Positions 51,244 to 64,000 of a stretch of DNA of 64,000 bases are shown piece after piece (the stretch's first letter is position 1; each line of letters opens with the position of its first letter). This DNA is from Rhabdornis inornatus. Taxonomy: Eukaryota; Chordata; Aves; Passeriformes; Rhabdornithidae. The notes beneath the pieces are model-generated. The model saw nothing but the letters and a program-made list of their open reading frames with translations. It was not told the origin of the DNA and did no database searches. The stretch lies in contig VWZS01008816.1 of NCBI GenBank assembly GCA_013397075.1, positions 1,634,299 to 1,698,298 of the forward strand, read 5' to 3'. Made by a program: the position numbers and the translations under genes.

Positions 51244-54200
51244 GTATGTAGTATTCCAAAGCACTGATTTTCAAATAAGCATGACTAAAAGTATTAACTT
51301 GGAAAAGTCCTGTAGATAAGAAACTGAGATCCTGGAAAAAGAACATTTTATGATGAAAAAAAACAGGTATCCTCTTTTTTTTTCTTCTTTTTTTTTTTTT
51401 AAATAATATAGAGCTCAATTTGAAAGTATGAGTTGAATGTTTAAGAGGATATATGCCATCATTCCACAAAACCAGCCTGAGCCTAGGAATTACTTTAATT
51501 TACACTATAAAAATTATTTAGGAAATACTATTTTTTCACTAGAAACTGCATAAACCCCTTCAAATTTCAAAAGTTTATAACCTGAGACTTCCAGGTACGA
51601 AAGGCAGAGCTAACTCATGCTCAAAGTTACTGTTATGATATTCAGGAACAGATTTTTATATGTCTTGGCCCAGAAGATTATATCTGTCCCTTAAAACACT
51701 TACAGCCTCAAAACAGTGATCATTCACTGATAATTTATTATGTTTCACATCAGTTAGTTTAAATGAAGCTTTTCAGAAGTATGCTAATTTAAAGAGTTTC
51801 ATAGTCTGTGTATGATTAAGAGGATTGTCACTTACTAGTCTCCATAAATTCACTGAAATTTTGTATATTCCGTACCTTCAAAATGCAGAAACTTATCAAG
51901 CATAAATGTTGATAACTATGCAAAAATAATTAGCTGCTAAAAATCGTTAGTAAGGCAAATTTGTATTAGAATATATTGCATAAATCTGCAGTAAGATCAC
52001 AGCATCTTTTTACTTTGTATCTCTTCCTTGCCCATGAATTGAAATCCCACTGCATGTGTGATGAATGCTCCGTAGGTACAAAACCACGTATGTGACTGTG
52101 AAGTTTTCTCTCATATAAAAATTCTTCTTTTACTCAGTCTGAAAAGGGATTGTGTTTTTGCAGGCATGTAAGAAAGATCATGTTACGAGAAGGATCCATT
52201 TGGTCCTTCCTTCTGTCTCGTACACTCATGCCTATATGGTATTCATAAAACAGGCCAAGCAATACTTCATAAAATGTCCTTACTTTCTAATTATATTTAG
52301 TTCTAATGGAATTTCAGAGTCCACATCCTGTGTCAGAGGTGCACAGACTAATCATATATCATACAACAAACAGCTTCCCCTCACTTGTTTTGAATCCATC
52401 TTCACATAACTGCCTGCATGTTAGTCTCTTCAAAGAATTCAGAAAGCCCTGCAAAATATCAGCTTTATTTAGAGAAGCTGTGTGGATTTCTCTTTTTTCA
52501 GTATGGGAAATTCTCTCTGAGTTGAGCAAATCTGCTCCTACTGTTTTGCCTGTACATGTCGGTCATATCCATCCTTAGCTCCACTGGACTCCCTGGAGAA
52601 CTTTTGGGGATATAACATCAGTGTTATATTATACCTCCAAGCCTTCTTGTGCCACAGTGGTTTGAAGCAAAATATTGCACATCATAATAGTTCCCTTATT
52701 TCATTCTTCAGGCTCTTGGGCATGTAACAGCTAATCCAAATGATTTGTTACTGTTGTGTCTATTTGTTCCACAACTGCTTCTACAGCTAATTTAACCTTC
52801 TCCTGAGTCCCCTATAAAGTTCTAGCATAGAAAAAAATCTCCAGTTTTTCTATACTAACAATAAAGAAAAAAAAAAAGAAAAAGGAATAAGTTTTACATT
52901 TGTGATCTTATCTTCTCTGAGCACTTCTGTATCTCAGTTTTGGGCTGGCTTTACACAGTTCCTCTCAGCCTTTGGCCTCCAGATGTCTTAGAAGACAATT
53001 ATTGTTAGCTTGTTTGCAGAGATTTATTCAAACTCATTTCTTGTCTTCTTTATTGTGGTTTTAGAGATAAAGCAGGTTTTATGGTTCTTTCTATTGTCCT
53101 CTCTGAGACACAACTTCATTTTTTTGAAATATGTGCTCTTGCTTTTATTAGCTGTGTTGTTTGCCCTTACAGATTTGCTTTTTAATGGATATGTGCATTT
53201 GCTGTGGGTCTTCTAAATGATATCCCTAGATAGCATCCACACCACCCATAATGATTTAACAGTCTCAGCTATCTCATTCAGAATTTCTATAGTAATATGC
53301 CTCAGTTTTATTTATTTCCACTTTCTTATTATTAATTTAACTGAATACAACCATCTTGTAATTCTGGTTTTTATGGCTCCTGCACAAATGTTACAGTTAA
53401 ACTAATTATGGTTGTTGCAAAATGTAAAATAACTAGGAAACTTTTCCAGAATAGCTAATGTTAATATTGTCCTCTTTTATAAGTCTTAGTTGACAAAGAT
53501 GCCTTTCACAACCATCGTTATTCCTCCACTGCTAAAGTCTTCTGTGACTTTCCTGCATGTTTTGCTCCTTGATACCATGCTGCATGACTGATTTTCTTCT
53601 TTCCCACAGATATTGAACACAGGTTATAATGCTGATATTCTTTTTTAGCATTAGGCATTAAAGTTACCTATACTAGTTCCCATTTTAACCCTTGGCTTTA
53701 TATTATGGCTTTCTTTCTTCTCTTTATTGGTCCCTAGTTTGATCCTGCATGAACTACCACTTCTGCATTTCCTACTGGGCTATCATCTTTTGTACCATTC
53801 TCCATTTAAGAATGCAGAATTCTCATCACTGCACCCTTTGTCTGAACTGCAAACCTTTGCAATTTTTTTCTAATTTTGTGCTTTCCAACACCTGAAAATT
53901 CTCCTGAATTTTTCACCAGGTATCACAATGGTCATAGAAAAGTTTTTAAACTTTCATAAGCCTATTTTTCTTATGGACAAAATGAATTTTGCAATTTTTC
54001 CTATTCTTTAAAAAGTGCTCCAACATTCCAATAATGTGACTCACTTCTCCTCACTGCTTTTTCTCAGCCAGGCATTTAAAGCATTTCCTTTCAGTCTTTT
54101 TCTCCTGACTGTACATGGTGAGACTAGTTCAAACTATGCTACTACGAATGTCCTTATCTTCAGGTTTAATTTGCTAGCCTAAATTTCAATCCTAAGACTT

Positions 54201-57200
54201 CTTTATTTTGTCAGACCTCATATGGTATCTCCTTTAATTTCATGGCATGCTGTCAAAGCACTTCTGGGATGATCCAAACCTGATCAATAAGAAAATCATC
54301 CCAGAGGGCCTCTTTGTACCATCATTCCTACTGTCTTCATCCTCAGTGCTTGTTAAACTGCCCGCAATTGCAGTCTTCTCCTTCCTTTCAGCTGGAACAT
54401 TTGCTGTTGGAAGAGTACCATGGGTACAACAGGAAATAATGTAACTGCCTGGAGACTGAAAAACCCAGTACATTGGCAAGCTTCATGTGCCCAGTGCTCA
54501 CTCCCATTCTGTTTTTCAATTGTATATTTTACTTTCTTTTTTGTTAGGGGCCTTAGTATTTTATATCTTATTATATGCTTTCATCTACTGTGGTGGTGCA
54601 GAAATGCACAAGTTTCACATAACGTCAGATGGTTTTCATGACACAGAGAAATCATGGAATATATCATCTTTGAAGAACATAGCCTCCAGGTCTCATTTAA
54701 TGCATGAATTGCAGCTAAGACATCTTTGCCCAATAGTTGCTATGCAGAAGAAAAAAAAAATCACACACAAGAGAACAAGCTTGTCCTGTACTTTGCATGC
54801 TAGTGAGGTTGAAAACCTTTTCTTTCTATTATATCAAATGTCACAAAAGACAAATTACAGCTGTGACTGTCAACAAAACAGAAGAGAAAAAGATTGGAGA
54901 TTCGTGTCGGTATTGAAAATAACAAACACCTAACATGGCTTACAAGCTAAAATGTCAGTGTGGGGACTCCAGTGTATTGGTCTAGCCTTTTGGTTTTTTT
55001 ACATGTGTTACAGGCAACAGTCTCGATTAATGGGGATTTACTTAGCCAGCCCGGTTTGGTTAAGCAGTATATGAGATGACGTGTAGTGTGTCTGAAATTC
55101 ACAGACACACAAGGCTAATTGCATCTAAACAAAATAACTCTGTGAGAAAAAGTGGAGTATGAATTATATTTTGAATGTAGCAACTGTATTTTCCTTTTCT
55201 TTTTTTTTTTCCTTGAAAGCATTGAAACGATTCAGAGTAATTAACTGCCTGGAAATGGAGTTTGCCATTTGCTTGTCTACCATAGCTAAAAGGATACTTG
55301 TGCAGAATTTCAGTTTACGTGAAATATAAGTCTTTAAAATCCAGTCTGTGTGGGTCAAATTCAGGCCTGGCAAGAGGTCAGGACCTCTAGGTGCTGCTGG
55401 GATTGAGACCTCCAGTATCCCATTGCTCCTCACTGGTCAACAAAGCCAGGAAGTGCAGACTGAAAAAAAGGACTAAAGGTTCTTTAACACAAACTGCTGC
55501 AGGGTTAAGGTTTTTATGTCACATAATCAGGACCACAGTTTTGCAAAGGACTTATGCCAAAGAAGCTATGCTATGGATCACCTAATCAAATAAGACAATA
55601 TTAAATTTCACAGGATAAAGTTTAAATTTATTTTCGGAACTTAGTAAAGCTGGAGAAAAAAAGAAGGATTTCAAAGCAGAAGTAGGAGAACATATATTAT
55701 TAATATTTGGAAGGAGTTACATTGATAAATAATACATTACAAGCTTGCAAAAAAAAGGTATCACGAAACACCTTCATCTCATTGAGGGTCCTTTAAGGAG
55801 ACAGGCAGGTTTGGTTGGGTTATCAGCATTCAGTGATGAAAAACCACTGACTATCCTGCTGAACATGGAATTTTTTATTTAGAACCTGTGCTTTTGAACG
55901 TATTCAGTGGGGAACTCCCACCTTGCATGTCTCCTAGTAATGAGCAGTGTAACAGAGAGGAAACCGCTAAACACGTATTTCTGTCAGAGTTGTTTGACCT
56001 GCAGGTATCTATTGGCCCACATTTCAGAAAACTGACACTTCAGTAAATGGATATTTTCTTTAAAAGTTGTAGGAAAAAAATTAATCTGAATAATTTTATT
56101 AATAAAAATTTATTTCCAGAAGTGTTTTCTGTCTTCCCTGGCTCTTTAGTACAGCAGATTTCTGCATTGCTGTGCATGATTCATTGTTGAAGATAGATCT
56201 TTTTTGTAAATATTAAAATAAATATTTCATACCAAAGTTTGATTTTTTACCAAAACAAGAGAAAAAAAACGTAAGGCAAAGACCGAAAAGGTAACTTTTC
56301 CTATCATAACAGCAATGTTCAAGCAATTGAATAAAAATTTGGTACAACACAACAGTGCCTTTGAGTAGAGAGGAGTGGACAAAAGCTGTGCACATGTAGG
56401 CGTGCATCCTAGTCCAGAAGGGGACTGATGGCTTTTCTCTCTCAGCTGCTTATGTACATGATAGCTGGCTAAGTAAAAAGATATTTCAGCACATCATTCC
56501 CGAAAGCTAATGGGCTAACCCATAACTCATCAAGCAGTGGACCAGTATGAGCAAGATGCCAGGACAGCAATGGCTTGTTTCCAATTCTTAAAATAGGCTT
56601 CAAGAAGGAATGGATGGGTTATATTTACTTCAACATTTAAATGACAAAAACTGTATAATTAGTTGGCATAAATTATGCTTTATGGAATCAAACCAATTAA
56701 GTGAAGTGGTGGATTCATATTTTGTAAGTTTATTATGCTTCAGTTTCCCAGTCTCTTTCTTTTGTTCACTGCTGACAGAGTGAGTGTGAAAGCAATTTAG
56801 AGGAATAAACTCTTATATGTTGAGCAATAAAAGCATATGTGAATCATTTCAGTCAAAGGGATAGTATGTAATTTTATTTTAATATGACGTAAATATGCAT
56901 TTAGAGAATAAGGCCCTGACATAGAAGAAATGCAATTGAATTTTAAAATTTATACTGTTGTTATTTTGATATCAGCAAATAAAAGACCTTTTCAAGTGTC
57001 TTATGAAGTCAGCAATAACTTTGGTTTCTTTTTAAGGCGTGTATTTTTTCGGTGACACCTCCTGAATTTGCTTTTTTGAACTCAAAAGAACTATTCAGAT
57101 AAAGCTATATTTTATCACATCATTTCCAGCTAACAGAAGTCAATTTTGTGAGAGCATGATTAAAAGCTTTTTTTAATAGAAGAGAATTTAATTAAGGTTT

Positions 57201-60200
57201 GAAGCCAGTACTTGAATTTTGTCTACTTGTGCATGTCTTAGCTTTAAAAAAAAATGCATCTCTGATGGTCAGAAACCATTATCACAGGGCTGCTTTGCAA
57301 CCACATTTAAAATATTCAGACAGCTGTAGAACAAGGCCTAGACATCACAAGGACCAATTTTTTTTGCTGTCATTGGTCCTTCCAAAAGCATCTCAGTGAA
57401 ATCCAACAAGATAGTTTGCATAAAAGAGCACGGCAAATTTCCAGAAATGCTAACATGTTTGGAAACAGACACACAACTATTCATCTTTTTGGTAGTGGCA
57501 CCTTATATAAAGCAAGGTTGAAGGATCATTCTTATGACCTTGCACATCAGTCCATACTGTAGGAGTTTGCAGGTAATTGGTTTTGGATTTCACCAGTGGC
57601 CAGTACAGTGCATTCCACAGAATATATTAAATCCTCTATTGGAGACATTAGAGGAAACAATAATCTTCAAGAGAATAGTTCATAAAATAGACAATTCAGA
57701 AACAAACAGGAAATGTCTCGTTTATGCAATTTTGGGAATTTCAGTGTAAGTGAAAAAGACCTATGCAAACACAAACTAGTCTTTATTCACTTAGTTATAT
57801 AACCTTGGCATGGCACTTGAATGATCTATTAACTGGATGATCTATTATATAGACATATTATGTATTATATATTAGGAATAGGCTTTGCATATTATTACAC
57901 TTTAGATTGCATTTATTTTCTGTGATTATTTATTGGTTTGCAGCTTATTTTAATAGGTGTACTGTCAACTATGACAGTCTATAGAAATATTTAAAAAGAA
58001 AGAACAACTAAGTGCTGAACCAGGAATAGCCTGCCTATATATACTTATGCATACACACTTTGTACATTGAAAATTCTTATCATAGTTACTTATTTATATA
58101 TTATTGGAAGCTTAGTACATCACTGAAATTGCACATGCATTAATTATCCTAAGTTTTACTACATTAAAGCTGGCCAGTTTTTAACTCAGTAAACTAAATG
58201 TGGCTGATTCTATTCAAGTGGCTTTGAACAAGTCTAGCTCAGATTATATTGAAAAATTGGTTCAGAAGCAGAGTGAAAGCAAGAGGTCTTCTGGTCCACA
58301 AGAGATAGAAAGAAAAATATTTTAATCCATTGCTTGGGATAAGTGGGTTATGAGAGACAATGGTATCTACTTTTAAAGATTTCAAAAGAATGCAACACAA
58401 ATCCCACCCAGCAGTGCACTAGAAATCTACAGCAAAAGATTGTATGAATAATAAATTATTCTGTTCACTAATCTAAAAAATTTAAATAATGAAGGCAGAG
58501 ATTTGATTTAAAAATAAGTGAGAAAGATTTATTCCCTCCTTACCTGGACAATTTAGAACCAGAAAGCTTACTTGCTTTTCTTTAGCTAGAGAACTTACTC
58601 AGTATTAAGGTTCAGATCTGCCTAATTATGCATTTTAACAAGCCTGCACGACTTTCTGGGAAGCTGTTCCATTCCTTGTAATTTAGATATGGAAGTATGG
58701 CTTCTCTCAGTATTTCTAATAAAAGTTGTGCTTTATATACAGCACTTGCATCTTTGTTGGCTCTCAGAATGAAAATGAGTCCATCTTTCATTGATTAAAG
58801 AATTTGCCTGGCAGACAAGATGCCCTCATTCAGTTCCAGCAACTAATTACTTACGTTATACCAATTGGGAGATACCTGCACAGGACAGGTGGACAGATTC
58901 ATTGCAGAGTAGCCTGCAGGCAGAGATTACTTATGAGACTGAGCCAGAACTTGCTTTGAATCAGAAAAGGAGGGAAGGTCAAATCCTGATTTTCTCCATC
59001 TTTGATTTTCTAATATTTATGCCATAAAACATAACAGGAAAAAAGCACCAGCTTGGTCTTGTTAACCGATCTTATCTTGTTTAATGTCAGAAAATCTTAT
59101 GCAAGTCTGATTTTCACTTACCTGTGAGTTTTGAGTAAATTAAAACTTCATTTTTGAGCTAAACATGTACTTAAACCAACCATTTCAAACAGTGATGGAA
59201 GATAGGAGTGCAAAGGCGCCAGAAATGGGCTCATACAGTTGCAAGCCAATCACAAAAACAGCACCTATTTTGGATTGCAATACCTTTGACTCACTATTGC
59301 TTTAGCATCAGTAAAACTGCAGTCAAATCATACAATAATAAATACCAGCTGACCAGATTTGCATAAGGATCTTACAGGAATCAGAGGACAACCAAGGCTA
59401 GCTCCCCATTACTCTGGGTTCTTTCCAAGTCTCATACCTCTGTACTATCTGCACTTCTTTCTCACCTGTCTCATCCTCCTTTGGCCTCTCTTTCTTCCTC
59501 ATCCTGTATATACTTATTTTCAACAAGCACTCTCCACTCTCCTGTGAGAGACACATATTTATCCTTGATCTCATTTACATTGTGTAACTAGATTGTGGCC
59601 ATCTCCTCCTTCAACTCCACAAGTAATTTTCTTTCTCTCCCAATAGCACTGCAAAAAGAATTTATACTTTGGTGAATCACTTCCAGCTCTCTGTTTCTCC
59701 ATATTTTGCTATACTGAAATCATGAGTCTTCACCATCCCAGATAAAATCTTTACCTCTTCATCTTACTTGTTTAGGCCACTACCCTGTCACACAGCTCAG
59801 TGACTCTTGCCTGCTGTTTCTATTTCACTCACTTGAGTTACACATTCGACAGGTAGTCATAAAAAAGCCTCTGTATTTTTATTTTCCCTGCACCACCATT
59901 TAATCTGTGAAATTATGGCATTTTTACACAGATTAAAAGATATACAATGGCTCATTACATTTTGCTTTTCAAAGCAAAAAAAGGACATGAGAATATCTGA
60001 AGATTTACATTGTCTGTTCTGTTAGTCTTAGAACAGTCCAGGGCAGAGTTTTGACCACCGAGTAAAGTTTTCTCCGAAAAATTCAGGGCATTTGGAGAAA
60101 TTAGTATAGATCAGGAACTATTTTCTGCAGTCACTTTCCATGAAATTGACCTATTTTGGTGTGGGTAAAAGAATTTAATAACATGGAATTAGGCCATATA

Positions 60201-63200
60201 TATTGGCTGGCATCTGGGCCACAGATTACAGCTGGTACATGAAATTTCTTTGTACTTTTGTAGCTTGTTTGAGCCTACACTTTGCAATCCAGGCTATGCA
60301 GCCCTCTTTGGGTCACAGTACACCACAGTTAGGTAGCCTTCTATCATTATTTGTGTGTATCCAACATAAAGGAGTTAAATTTTAACTTCGGTAAAAATTT
60401 CTATTTATACTTATGCCAACATTCTCTTAATTTTTTTCTTATTCTTTTCCATATCAGAATTCTTCATGCACTTTTAGTAAGAACCGATTTTCCCCCCAAG
60501 GTGCGTGTAACCTTAGTAAAAGCTCTCTGGAAACATCTCTTTTTTGTAGCTGTCACTGTTGCATGTTCTTAATCATAAAACATCTTGAAGGGCGAATCAT
60601 TTTATTCAGACTGAATAACAAAAGTCCCAACCAAAGCATACTAATTGGAAGAAAACTGAGAAATAAACTGGAGGGGGAGATATTCCACAGACTAAATGTT
60701 TAGCAAATTCTTTGTCTGCTGCACTTATATTGTTTTTTAACTCTCTCAAGAATGCATAAGTAGCAAAGGTTATCTGAAGATTGTTTGGGGTATATATTGA
60801 ATGAAACAAAAAAACCTCTTTAAAGGTCTAAACTGAGAGACTGAATCCTTAGCTGCAAACCAGAGCATAAGCCCAAGTATAGCTATTTCCTTATATTACT
60901 CCACAGCCACTGAAAAATATAGGTAATTTCTCACTGGCTAAAATGCAATGCTCTGATTGCACTGTAAACAATAGTCCAAGAAATACAAATGAGCACAATA
61001 GTGGTTAGAAGTAAACTATTATCTGTTTGTCATAACATTCTGTTGTTAATTCATTTCCCTCCTATCATCATTTCTAAGTGGTAATTGATCATTAATGGAA
61101 GGATTAGGTAAATTGTTTTTAAACACTATAATTATCATCATAGTAGATTATTATCATTAATAATGGTATTTTACATCTGCTACCTTATGTAGAGAAGGTG
61201 CAAATAAATACAGTTCATAGAAATTCAACAACCTTTGGCAGGAATCATGTCATTCATTACACTACAATGGGTTTTCTGTGGGGAGTGATGAAGAAATTAT
61301 TCATTCAATACACAGAGAGTACTTAGATTGGATGCATGAAATTACTCTCAGTAACCTTGGTATGTCTTGAAAGCCCCATGCATCTCCGCCTACTCTGATA
61401 TTGAAAAGTAGCTAAGGCTAGAGATTTAACAGCATGGGGTTGTCTTGCAATGCCTTGAGAATTGGTTCCAAAGTGACTCACTGACAACAGTGTCACTTGC
61501 TGTGTCACTATCCGTTCTGGAAGCATCTGCCTTTTTCCCTGAGGTCTTCCATCCAAGTAAGAAATCAACATATCCTTTCTGCTTCTAACCATGATGAGCT
61601 TACTTTCTAAAAATTTGGAGACTACAGGGCAACATAAAGTGAAACAGACCATATGTAATTATCAAATTATAATCGCAATCATGATTTTCAAAAATATCTA
61701 AGAACCACAGTTGTATTCAGACTTTCAGCAATGCTCCATTCCTTGTAAAAGCGTTATATGGGATGGCCAAGTACTTGCAACAATCCACATGTTCCTAGTG
61801 ACAGCAGTAGGAGCTGAGTTGAAGATACCAAGCAGTTTGTAACTGTTTTCTGTGAGTCCAAAATACGTCTTTAGAATATTTGAATAGAGAAAGCTCTAAA
61901 AATAAAAAGAAAATAACAGGAATATTCTAGAGTATATATTTTAAGTTTTTTTTTCTTGAATTCATGGCAATTATTTTATTCTCGATGGCTTCTATGGAAA
62001 ATTTGTTGAATTTGTAAATGTGATAGCCTAGTGCTCACAAGAGAAGGACCTGTAATTTAGCACTCACTATTTTTGCATTTCATTGCAAAATGAGCAGTAT
62101 TTATAGAGAGAGCTTACTTTAGACACTTTAATTGTAAAATATAAATATCACTTGTGATAAATTGACCATACTTGCTATAAAGTATAAAAGAATACAAATG
62201 CAAAAGATGCAATTGCTATCCTATTGTATCACTATTTTCATATCTATATCATGCACTAAATCACAAGCACTTAAGAAAACTGTATAGAGTAAATCAAAAC
62301 TTGAAACAAAGTATAATAAACTATTATGAACTTGTTTTGATGATTTCACAATTTCATCTTTAAAAGTAATATCTTTTGGCTTCAGCCTGTGCCTGCATGG
62401 GGAAGAAAAGCAATACGGAGTTTAGCGGAAAAATGCATTAAATGTACCCAATGAGTATGTAAAAATCAAGTCTTCGCAAGGAGTTTTTTGAGTAATATAG
62501 ATGTTAAGCATGCTTTGTTTAGGTGATTTTAGGGATATTACTGAGCTGTGACGTGGAACACTTAAGATAGGAACCTAATTTCCTTAGTTGATGGAGAGAA
62601 AAATTATTCTTCCAATACAGATGATTTAGAGCACCCGGCTTAGATCCTAAAGTAAATGGTTTGACCATATTCTTAAGAGTGAATGAATTGTAGTAAACGT
62701 TGTGTTATTATATCTTGTGCCAGAGTGATAAAGAAAATATGAAAAGGCTCCAGCAAGATATTAAAGAAGCAGGGATGTTAAGCAGAGCATTACAAACTAT
62801 ATGTCCCATCCTTAAAAATGTACTTTTTATCATGTTAATGTTTCACATGTACCTTTCAATTTAAATTTTATATAGGGAATATATGTATTGATTTACTTCA
62901 TGGTGACGGTGTGATCACTGGAATATTACCAACCGACCTACCTGATAAATGCCAATTTCATGCTGCCTGAGATTCTGAAAAAGGAAAGACATCTTCTCCT
63001 GAAAACTTCTATCTATAAGTCATGTTACACATTGATAATTCTTTACAACCACTATGTAATTTACATACTGAACAATTGATTCAAGCTTTTGGACTATACC
63101 CCCCAAAAATTATTTCTCTCACTGGATTTTTTTTTTTTTGGTAGTAATTTCTAATTAGTAAACTGAATATTAGCATAACAATTCTTCATTAGTTATGATA

Positions 63201-64000
63201 CATAATAATTGGTTATGATACATGAAACTGATCATGTAGAACTGTTTTTCCACATAAACCCTCAAAGTTACAGAAAGCTACACTGTCTTATACGTGAATG
63301 CATTGGCAAAGTCAGATTTTTCACAAAAAGAGGAAGTGATAAAGGTAGGATCTTTCATATACAACAATAACATCAGGATTAAAGCAGTTACTCAGGAATT
63401 TAATTAGTTCTTCTCAGCCTGTTGGAATATGGAAACTCCATATTGCCTGGAAGAAACTCTTCTTTCTAAACTGGAGGAATTCCCAGAACTGAGCATTTTC
63501 TTCCCTTCTTGGTAAAACTGTGCTACCATACAAAGATGATTTAAGATCTTCAAAGAAGATTAAGTATTATCCTTGCCTCAGTAGTAGGACACACATCTGA
63601 GTGTGTGTGGCTCTAAACAACTGCTTCTATAATTATTTCTACATTATGTTGTTAAACAGAGTATACTCTCTTTTGCAACAAGTATTCTCTATGCAACAAC
63701 CAGAACACTTTGGAGGCAAAAGCTGTGGGGTTGACTATCTTGAGATAATAAAAGTGAACTGGCATTTCCTATTTCCTGAACCCTTGCTCCAACAAGCAGG
63801 ATATTAATGTCTTCGGAATTATTCTCTAACATGCAATGGAGAGGTTTATTTTTAGAGAGCTATATAAACAACAATACCTTATCAGTAAGGGAAAAAAATC
63901 CCCAGCAAATGATTATACTGAATATTTTAGTATACAAAAATTATACCAGTATAATAAACATCATTTTCCCTTTAGGGAGGTGGAAGGAGAATGGCTTCAA
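51244..64000. other. Non-coding stretch downstream of the second cadherin exon, probably intron
   Basis: Begins with the donor GTATGT. The next cadherin exon (expected near 188 bp, the start of EC3) was not found by eye. The longest open frame, 54487-54933 (148 codons), has no recognisable domain and ends in an ordinary AT-rich context. A pyrimidine-rich region lies at about 59400-59660. No transposon was recognised. Confidence 0.6.

Noticed and set aside
50945..51251. Two overlapping open frames across the second cadherin exon, with a methionine start at 51036
   Set aside because: The sequence before 51076 is the polypyrimidine tract and acceptor, so the apparent start is intronic. The true coding part is the exon only, and the other frame (50945) is a shadow.
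54487..54933. 148-codon plus-strand open frame
   Set aside because: It is long but has no recognisable domain, and the T-rich beginning gives the apparent membrane segment. Chance length is plausible in 64 kb.

Overview
This is vertebrate nuclear DNA, most likely from a bird. The evidence is four truncated CR1 retrotransposons, a solo endogenous retrovirus LTR of the ERVL-like type abundant in birds, AT-rich sequence with no operon-like coding, and two short exons with GT-AG splice sites. A passerine or other neoavian host is an inference from the LTR and CR1 types, not something the sequence proves.

The only host coding sequence I can support is a pair of plus-strand exons of a type II classical cadherin, at 44226-44345 (120 bp) and 51076-51243 (168 bp). 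They join in frame (an exon beginning with two codon bases and ending with one, twice) and together encode most of extracellular cadherin domain 2 (EC2). They carry the calcium-site motifs DAD, MDRE and DVNDNPP. The residues fit cadherin-12 (CDH12) best, with CDH18 and CDH10 as the nearest alternatives. I could not find the flanking exons by eye (the EC1 exon upstream, the next EC3 exon downstream), so the rest of the window is probably large intron of this gene: at least 44 kb upstream, 6.7 kb between the exons and at least 12.7 kb downstream.

Layout. 1-4194: AT-rich non-coding DNA. 4195-5330: plus-strand CR1 with reverse-transcriptase remnants and a 24-bp perfect palindrome. 5870-6130: degenerate tandem repeat of about 54 bp. 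19668-20270: solo LTR, followed at 20309-20400 by an inverted fragment of the start of a related LTR. 20841-20892: GGAA microsatellite. 24415-25060: plus-strand CR1 3' fragment. 28098-28864: minus-strand CR1 with a 37-base T run beside it. 39653-39898: strongly strand-asymmetric A/C tract next to a single ambiguous base. 44226-51243: cadherin exons, with a plus-strand CR1 (48380-49518) in the intron between them. 51244-64000: unremarkable AT-rich intron-like DNA.

I saw no tRNA, rRNA, CRISPR array, bacterial or phage genes, intact transposon ORF or novel multi-gene system. The interesting material is the cadherin exon pair and a few repeat structures.
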